Assembly: GCA_028023455.1 (NCBI GenBank)
Contig: JAQFVV010000042.1
Coordinates: 4,481,739-4,545,738, forward strand
DNA length: 64,000 nt
From: Epiperipatus broadwayi
Taxonomy: Eukaryota; Onychophora; Udeonychophora; Euonychophora; Peripatidae
Reading direction: 5' to 3'
Shown piece by piece: positions 56,293-64,000 of the stretch. A program made the translations under genes and the position numbers. How positions within the stretch are numbered: the stretch's first letter is position 1; each line of letters begins with the position of its first letter. Below the pieces are notes generated by a model. The model was not told where the DNA came from. It saw only the letters and a list, made by a program, of their open reading frames with translations, and did not search any database.

Positions 56293-57984
56293 AGAGAGAA
56301 TAGTTTACATTGGTAAATAATTATAATAAAACTAAATTTGAGATGCTGAGAAATAAAAGAATTTTAAATTTTGAAAATATCATAGCATTGTGTATCCAAA
56401 CAAATCATGCATAAAATGAACTCTAATTTTCAGTGCTTTTTTTTAAATTCATTCATTAACATTTCAACAATTTTTCAAGTTTCTGCAAAATTTATTTAAA
56501 TTTTTGAAATGAATTCAAGAACAGTCAAAACATGGATGAATGAATAAAATAGCATTAAAAATTATAATCCATTTTATATGTAGTTTGCTTGAAAAACAAT
56601 GTTTATGAACAAATAATGCAAGTGAAAAATTTAAATTTTATAAATATATTACTAAGAAATAATTTCAAACTTACACAAATATTTCACACCTATCCATATA
56701 TTATTTAATTTTGAATTTGTTGTGATTTGTAAGGTGCCTTAAATTCAGTCATCCTTAAAATTATATTTATTTGGTCTTAATCTAAAGCCATCTCTGTTTG
56801 AGAACTTCATAAATTTAGTATCATAAAAAAAGATCTGGTAAAAGCAATCTTTTCACTGCAAAACTTGAAATATTTTAATACAATTTTATGATTCCCGGCT
56901 GATGCTATCACACATGAAAAAAAAATGTTAATGATTTTGCTAGTTGCTAGTAATAAAGAGATAAGAACTTGGAATATCCATTGAACAATGCACAGAATAC
57001 TGGAAAGACCAAATGGTGTTAATATGTAAACTTAAAATTTATGTAGTAATTAAATTGTTTGGGACTAAAATATTGGTATGATTGTACAATTGCCCATTCT
57101 CATATATATGAATTCTATTCTACTTGCAATTAACTATTTATACAATTTTAATGTTTAAAATATTTCTGTTGATTTTAATTTTTAAATCTAAAATAAGAAA
57201 TGAATAACAGCAATTTTAAAGACAATTTTTATAAAATCTTGTAACCACATGGTTATAAATGCTCACAGAATTTAAAAACTGTAAAAATTCGTGATAACTT
57301 TTCTTTTTAAAAAAGTATTTTGGACATCTATTACTTTTTAATAAAGAATTGTATTACTCATTTGTGCAAATCCATGAGTTACAAGGAAACAAATACAATA
57401 ATAAACTTACAATTGAAAGCAAATGCTTCATTAAATAATCTTTTATTGCTTTTTGGCAAAAAATTTATGACCTATCAAAATTTCTTATATTTATTACAGC
57501 TCATGGAATATGACATTGGAATAATTTAATTTTATATTTTAAAATGTTATAGACAATAATTGGTTTTACAAACAAAAAAACTACATTTTTATTTAATTAT
57601 AAATTTATTTAAATCTCTTAAAACAATAAAAAATTTATTTAGATATATATTTTATTTTAAAAATTGCTTTTTGTTTTTCTTGAAATATTTAATCATTTCA
57701 ATAAAAACAGTAATGGCAATGTCTTATTATAAATAGATTATCTTTATCGTCAAACATTGGCAGCACACTAAGTTTCTCATAAAGTTTTTTTCTTTCAATA
57801 TTATCCAGCAAATTTCCTATTATCATTAATCTTTTTAAAATGTCTTTTCTAATAATGGTTATCTTTTTGTGTACAAATGGTATATTGGAAATTGTCCTGT
57901 TTATCATTTATCTCTTTTTGCTGTGTAACCAGATTATCTCTAATTAATATTGTAATCTTATTGAGAAGTTTTTTAAAAAAATTA
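56293..57984. other. AT-rich DNA, nothing recognised
   Basis: Contains ORFs 57320-57529 (plus) and 57698-57907 (minus), neither with a motif I recognise. Confidence 0.4.
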
Positions 57985-58033
57985 ATGAATATGAATTGAT
58001 ACTATGCTTTGGATTTGTAGATTATGAAATCTG
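57985..58033 (+). pseudogene. Tiny RTE reverse-transcriptase fragment
   Basis: GAATATGAATTGATACTATG followed by CTTTGGATTTGTAGATTATG matches the plus-strand RTE fragment at about 15325-15370 (GAATATGAGTTGCC..., GATTATGAAAAGGC), i.e. the bases just before and into RT motif A (EYEL-CFGFVDYE). About 45 bp, with no extension recognised on either side. Confidence 0.55.
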
Positions 58034-59244
58034 AACACTTTAAAAATGAAATTATTTCTTTCTAATGTGAATTACCTAGATCCATAAAATCATAAGTACA
58101 AATAGGAACTATCAAAAATTTAAAGTGATGTGTTTATTTTATCCATAGTGTTTTTTAAAATAATATGTTTGTGTGCTTGTATATGATCTGATATTTTACT
58201 TTTAATTGTTAATATTTCTTTTTTAAAACTTATAATAATTTATATAAATTTTTCATGTTTTTGTTTCAAAGTGATTCCACTGGTGTTAAAATTGTCATAA
58301 ATACTAACAATTACTGTTTATCAAACAGCTCTTTTACTTAAAAGCCAGAATCTGTATTCATTATAATTATCAAAATTATTACCCTTAGTTATCATATTTG
58401 CCTCCCTCCATATATAAAGAAATTTAATAATAAAAGTAGATCTAAGTATCATAAATGAATGGTTAACAACACCACTCAACATGTGTAAAATAAAATGTAT
58501 TCCTTAATTTAACGTGTCTCACAAATAAATGTGTTCAAAAAGTATACTAACTAGTACAATGACATATGTACATGTATTTCATTCTGAATCATAGCATCTC
58601 GAATTACCACAGAAGCCCAAGAATATTCCGATAGAATGATGCAATATATTTAAATTAAGCAAGCATTATTTCAATTAAGAGTATAATAATATTCAAATAT
58701 ATTTATGTTAAAATGTGTGTACGTATATATTAAACAATAGGCATAAAACTAAATTAAATATATGTATTTTTAAATCACTAAAATACAGCACGTAATATTT
58801 TATATTATAATGAGATACAGTATATATATATATCACATTAGTGAGTGGATTAACGTATATAAAATAAAATGTGATTTTTAATATATTCTACACAAATTAT
58901 TCAATTAAGTGCCAATGAGCTAATAATTCTAGAATTAAAGCTCAATCTTTAACAGCTCAACAATGCACATTCCACACAAATTATCATTTAATTATGTATT
59001 GCGAAATATGGATGTTCTAAAGCTCAACATCAGAAAGACAATAAATACATAAATACAATGAATGAATTAATATATTCTAACTATCCACATATTATTTCAA
59101 CCAAAAATGTCATAAAATTCAAAAAGCTTGTATCTCAAAATATTAAATTTTGAAGTGTAAAACTGCACAATTAATTATAATACATTGCATCACTATATAA
59201 CACCAATAAAGCATCATATGACCTGCCTACATATCGCTTTTAAG
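58034..59244. other. AT-rich DNA, nothing recognised
   Basis: No supported feature. Confidence 0.4.
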
Positions 59245-59575
59245 CAGCAACTCTTATTTCTCCTAATCTAGTTCCAACACCTTGTGTAAGCTTTAAATAA
59301 TCATTAGGTACCAGATAGTAGCACTTAATAAATCTCTATAAAGTGTTATCCTATTTACATCCATAGACTACTTTCTTATTTATGGTTTTCATCAATGTGG
59401 AGTTTTGAATCTAGATCTAGTTTCGTAACTTCTCACTGAGAAAAGCCATAAAACAAAGTAGATTGGGAATATAAATAGAACAGCACTGGATAACGATTTT
59501 ATTCAATACTACCATTTGGAAGCTACTGATTATTCAAGTTTAATATAAGGTGGCAGAGCTAGAATAGAAATAAAT
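59245..59575. mobile_element. F2-related foldback element, diverged
   Basis: A ~330-bp imperfect palindrome. The left arm has TATTTCTCCTAATCTAG, GATAGTAGCACTTAATAAAT and TATGGTTTTCATC; the right arm mirrors these as CTAGAATAGAAATA, TTCAATACTACCATTTGG and GAGAAAAGCCATA. The CACTTAATAAATC and TATGG-TTTTCAT blocks relate it to the F2 copy at 21379-21738. Confidence 0.7.
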
Positions 59576-60985
59576 TTCCATCATTATATCTATGTATCAT
59601 TGTATACTTTCTGGTGCTTGGGTTTCAGGGTTATTCAAGGATACTTTGGGTCACAGCTGAAAGTGTATTATGCCTAGTTGTTAGTCATAAAACTTTCCAA
59701 CACGTTGATTTATATAACAAATATTAAAGATTGCATTTTATTTTATTCACCGTGAATAGTGTTATTAACCATTCATTTAGATATCTATAGCTCCATGAGT
59801 CGTTAAATATCACATATTTTAATAATTTAAAAATATATAGATACAATATTTTTGAATAGGGTTAAATTCATCATGTCTGTTATATAAAATGTATTATAAC
59901 AGTTTATCCAGGAAATCAATTTTGATGATGTGAAAAAATAAAATGGGCTTATACACATTGATCACAATTTAATGAGATTTCAGATAAGATATTTTCCTTC
60001 ACTATCAACTGTATTAAAATATAACCACTAAGAGTTTTTTGCCTAGATATATTAAGCCACAATATTACCAAACAACAATCAATACTCTAGCCTCGATGTT
60101 TAAATAAAGGAGTCTAATAATATGGTTCAACTAAACTCACAGTTGAATAAATAATTGTATAATTTATAGGCTCAAATCCTTTTTACAAGTCTATTGAGAT
60201 CCATAAATATTAATAATATAATCACTAAAGAAATGATAAACAATAATCAAACCAAAAGAAAAAAAGAATGTCCTTTTGAATAGCTAATCATGAGAATGTA
60301 ATGCAAGCCCTCCAGATTCATCAGGTCATATACATTTATTTCCTTTTAAAGCATGTTTAGTGTTTTCATATTGGATTACTATGAACTTATTTCTTTTCAT
60401 AATAAATGAGACCAATAACATTGAATAATGTGTATGTTGCAAAATAAATATTAGTGGTTTGGTGTTTTTAAATCCTACTTGCAAAATTATTTAATTCTAA
60501 AGTACATGAATACTAATTGTTACTAATATCCAGGTGCCAGCAAGTAAAATTTCAGAAAGTAATGATTCTAATCTTTCTCTAGTTACCATCTATCCTGAAT
60601 GTACTCAATCAGTGAATCATATCAGCAAATATTATATATAAGGTGCAAGTAAGCCATGAAATTAAATGCTTTCCTTATCAAATTAAATAAGAGGCATAAT
60701 TTATTTTCAAACGCAAAATATTTTTTGGACAAAGAAGTCACTTGATTAAGAAAAATATCAAATAAAACACAACTGACAAAATAATTCTATAACTATAATC
60801 TTCAGTTGTAGAGTTTAGACAACATTATTTGAAATTTAAACAATATGACTATTGCCAATCATTATTACAGACTAACAGAAATAATTTCAATTCTTACTTA
60901 GCATGAATAAACAATTGAAATAAATAAACTTGTAATTTGTCTAGAAATTTATAAATTATTAATTTAAGATTAATGACAGAATATG
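59576..60985. other. AT-rich DNA, nothing recognised
   Basis: No supported feature. Confidence 0.4.
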
Positions 60986-60989
60986 CCAC

Positions 60990-61085
60990 ACATTGAAGCA
61001 GTCAATCTGTGATTCAGATTGAGGTTCGTGGTTCAACACATAAACCAACCACCTAGCAGGGTTCAAATCTCTCATCCCACCCCAT
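60990..61085 (+). repeat. tRNA-like sequence, possible SINE head
   Basis: GCAGGGTTCAAATCTCTCATC (61054 region) fits a polymerase III B box. Upstream AAGCAGTCAATCTGTGATTC may be a degenerate A box. No cloverleaf with paired acceptor ends was found, so this is not called a tRNA gene. Confidence 0.35.
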
Positions 61086-61155
61086 TTCCTTGATTACTAT
61101 ATGTATATTAGGTATATAGACATCAAAGTGTACTTACAAATGCTAAGTAATCAAA

Positions 61156-61555
61156 TTATTTAATATTTTTAAAACAGAAATAATGTATGGATGTTGATAT
61201 ATATATATATACAACGGGTGTGGATGTATAGTAGGGTATATTAATATCATTATAAATATTTTGTGTAATATATTTCATTTTTATTTTATTATTTATGTAT
61301 AAAAACGGGAAAGATAATGCAACATGTCGAGGTTCTAGAAAGCACTTATAAAATATAGTACAATTAGGTGGAAGCAATCCATTATTCGAATTTGATAATT
61401 GCTTTCTTCAATTAAACTTATTTAATTTTAAATTTAAAATCGCTAATGGAAAGTTTATTTATTTCATTTATCTAGTCAGATCAATGACGAAAATTAGGAA
61501 TAGATTTTGAATATATTTTCAAACCTTATCGACTACTTGTATCTTCTCTTAACGA
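61156..61555. other. AT-rich DNA with TA run
   Basis: A TA-rich microsatellite near 61198-61212. The 73-codon minus ORF here is probably chance. Confidence 0.4.
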
Positions 61556-62040
61556 AAGACAAAAGCAGTTTTGTCTAATTCAATTATGCGAGGTAAACCT
61601 CTATGGACATTGCCTCAGGTAAAACTCATAACAGCATTCCTGGAATAATTTGGCAAATATAAATAAGGCCAAAATTCATATATAAAAAAAGTTTTCTTCT
61701 CCAAACAAGTAACTAACTTACTCCACATCACTCAGAATTTTAATATGATCTCGAGTAGAGAGAATCAAACCACCCTTTCCTGATCTTTCCGAGATCATTT
61801 CCTTGCCAGAATGCCATTCAACCACTACCAACAGATGAACTGCTCCAAATTATAGAAGAAATAGTGAGCCCTGAAAAAAAGCTGCCTGCCAGCCGATCAA
61901 TTGATTAATGCCCATGGATTCCAGAGACTACCATGTACAAGCACGACCTGTCAATTCGTCAGATCCCCAAACCATCAAAAGGTAATCAATAAACTGCCAC
62001 CACAAAAGACTTTGTGATTCGTTAAACTAGTTCATAAATT
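61556..62040 (+). mobile_element. Possible LTR-like promoter region
   Basis: AAATATAAATAAGGCC (near 61655) resembles the TATA region at 50053 (TATATAAATAGGCC), followed by a less AT-rich block of about 250 bp. Upstream pieces (CAATTATGCGAGGTAAAC versus CAATTGGTCCCGAGGCAAAC) are also vaguely alike. Overall similarity is too low for a firm repeat call. Confidence 0.22.
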
Positions 62041-62138
62041 TGATATTCAAATGTCTACTCTACCTTAACTTATATATATATGTTCTAATCTCATCGGGAA
62101 TGGTATAAAGCTATTGACCATTGTATAATATAATCTAT

Positions 62139-62481
62139 GTTAGACCACTAAACATCACATGATCACTATCTCTTATACTAGCACATAATTGTTATTAAAC
62201 AAGGCAAAACTTTCCATACAGTAGTGCCACCCTGTGCCAACCAGAGTAATCAATGGATGCCAGAAGGCTTGTGCACAAAATCCCTATCCAGTGCCTACTC
62301 ATCCAATATCCCCAGACTAGTTTCTTCTCATTGATGGCCACAAGCCAGAAACTAGTCTGGGGATATTGGATGAGTAGGCACTAGATAGAAATTTTATGCA
62401 CAAGCCTTCTGGCATCCATTGATTACTCTGGTTGGCACAGTGTGGCATTACTATATGGAGAGTTTTGCCTTGTTTAATAAC
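62139..62481. mobile_element. F1 foldback element with conserved box, complete copy
   Basis: The box CACATGATCACTATCTCTTA (62155-62174) is followed by a 291-bp hairpin (62191-62481). Arms of about 138 bp pair with few mismatches: GTTATTAAACAAGGCAAAAC, CTGTGCCAACCAGAGTAATC, CCAGAAGGCTTGTGCA and ATCCAATATCCCCAGACTAG with their mirrors; loop about 15 bp. The near-perfect pairing, with compensation by identity rather than decay, suggests recent movement or gene-conversion between arms. Confidence 0.88.
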
Positions 62482-64000
62482 TTATGTTAATGACTCTTTA
62501 TAAACTAATTAAACTATTCTCTACTTTCTTTATACTTTATTTTATTTTTGTACTTTGGTATGGTCAAATTATTAATTATTGTTAGTATTTCATATTTTAT
62601 ATTTTACTTCTAACTTTATTTAATATGCCAATTGAACACAACCTCGTGAGTCCATCCATCAGTCTCCATAAAGTAAAACCCCTTTTCTTTGTCGGGGTTG
62701 ATAGCGTCCAAGTCATTTTTATTGATTATAAATGCATATGCTTGCAAGGTTGAGTGATGTTTAAAGAATATATATATCCTTATGAAATATTTATTTATTG
62801 GTAAAGCACAATAAATCTATCAGCCTACTCAATAGGGTGAATTTAATATTGTCTATTAATCCTATAAAATGATTTATTATTATTATTATTTCAATGATTG
62901 CATTACCACCATCCAAATAGTTTTATAATTGGTTAAGGCCATGCCCTCATAGAGCATTCTTGGTCTAATGCACTCCCGACCCAATAAACAAATGTGAGAT
63001 TTGTTTGTCAGATATTATGAGGGGGATATTTAAAATCAGAATTGTTTATATTATTTATTAAGGTATATGTAATCCCAGCTTAACACAGGTTTGGAGACTA
63101 AGTTATATTATTGCACCAAATATCAAATTATTACAGGTGGTAATTATATTAACATCATTAGTGGTGTTCTCTTTTTCCTTTGTGTTATTGGCATAGGTTA
63201 GTCTTCCAAAAGTTCAGGTGCTTCTCAGATGGGAATATTCAGAAGTCCGAACCCATTTTATATATGTCTCACTTCCATGAACGACTATTTGTGCTACCCT
63301 GGAATTTTCAGTTAGTGTATGGTATGCTCTGTGTCAGGATAATCTCAGAACAACTGGTCCTTCGCAATCTCCTACCTGCTCCTTACTTAAAAATCGCTCT
63401 GAAATGAATAGAGGGTTTTGTTTCATGTTTTCTCTACAATGTTGAAGCACTCTCTCGGATAAAAGAGAATCGAATTCCTAGATGCCGTCATGCCAGTACC
63501 ACCATTTCTTTAAATTTTAAATGAATGCCAATGTGATATCACTGCATAATGCCATGATCAATCTAAACCTGTGCTCTATCTGTGTATGTGGAAATCTCAA
63601 GTTCCTAAAGACTCTCGCTCACATTTTCGAGCCTCATTTTCTATTTGTAAATGAATCCCATATTCGTAATAATTGTCTTGAATCAACATTGTAACCAAGA
63701 GATCAAATCAGTCTCATAGGAGATCGTATTAAATTATCTCACTTCTTTTGTAAATATGTGTTATTATAGTACTCATAGTCATACATGTAAATGCGAGAAA
63801 TCACGACGATCGCTTCACGACCATATCGGCGTGAAAGCAATAATAATTAAATGTAACTAACTGAGTGACGTTATATCAATGTATTTAAGTCGGTCATCAA
63901 CTATTTCTATATATATTTGTACCAATAGCGTTAATACGGTTATAGGTGAAGGGTTTATGAACAAGCATTGGGCATATTAACCACACCAGAGTTACTGAAC
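62482..64000. other. Mixed-composition DNA, no recognised gene
   Basis: The block 63180-63850 is less AT-rich than average and has a 75-codon plus-strand ORF (63180-63407) starting MCYWHRLVFQKF; I see no motif or splice context that identifies it. It may be part of a transposon internal region. Nothing matching the missing ARFGEF3 first exon was found on the minus strand. Confidence 0.35.

Noticed and set aside
57698-57907. 69-codon minus ORF with charged helices, considered as an exon or LINE ORF1 piece
   Set aside because: No family motif or splice context; length is within chance for this composition.
61020-61085. Possible tRNA gene
   Set aside because: A B-box-like motif is present but no paired acceptor, D or anticodon stems could be drawn; left as a tRNA-like repeat.
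63180-63407. 75-codon ORF in a less AT-rich block, considered as a gene
   Set aside because: No recognisable domain, no promoter or splice support and no second copy in the window.

Overview
The window is strongly AT-rich eukaryotic DNA with long introns and dense transposon relics. No prokaryotic operon, rRNA gene, CRISPR array or intact mobile-element ORF was seen. Split genes with GT-AG introns, several non-LTR retrotransposon lineages, Penelope-like elements (PLEs) and many foldback repeats point to an invertebrate, perhaps an arthropod. The species cannot be fixed from sequence alone.

Host gene. Four short minus-strand exons (27597-27678, 18983-19186, 8996-9121, and probably 66-105) are flanked by AG/GT splice sites and join in phase. 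The peptide resembles the extreme N-terminus of ARFGEF3 (BIG3, brefeldin A-inhibited guanine nucleotide-exchange protein 3). The visible introns are 8-10 kb. If the start-codon exon lies further up the minus strand, the right half of the window is first intron or upstream DNA. I did not find that first exon with confidence.

Layout. 0.4-2.5 kb: most complete copy of a ~2 kb repeat (family R) with a terminal hairpin; further copies at 40.0-41.9 and 42.6-44.2 kb. 3.1-3.45 kb: Jockey/CR1-type reverse transcriptase (RT) scrap. 4.8-5.8 kb: diverged tandem repeat. 6.7-7.8 kb: short PLE with GIY-YIG domain and inverted arm. 14.3-16.3 kb: two LINE fragments in opposite directions. 18.6-21.7 kb: palindromic foldback repeats. 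28.4-35.6 kb: decayed LINE (LINE-A) with coiled-coil and SGNH-esterase-like ORF1 and endonuclease/RT ORF2, itself hit by two insertions with direct repeats. 36.6-39.65 kb: decayed RTE-like LINE (LINE-B). 44.2-46.4 kb: two 5'-truncated PLEs head to head, one split by a 534-bp element with ~130-bp direct repeats. 48-64 kb: further foldbacks, a 93-bp tandem duplication, tRNA-like repeats and possible LTR remnants.

The most interesting material is structural: a conserved ~45-bp box beside hairpins of different sequence (18.6, 49.0, 62.1 kb); paired PLE copies; and nested insertions whose pre-insertion state can be read because the host LINE's frame resumes across them. No functional multi-gene system could be supported.
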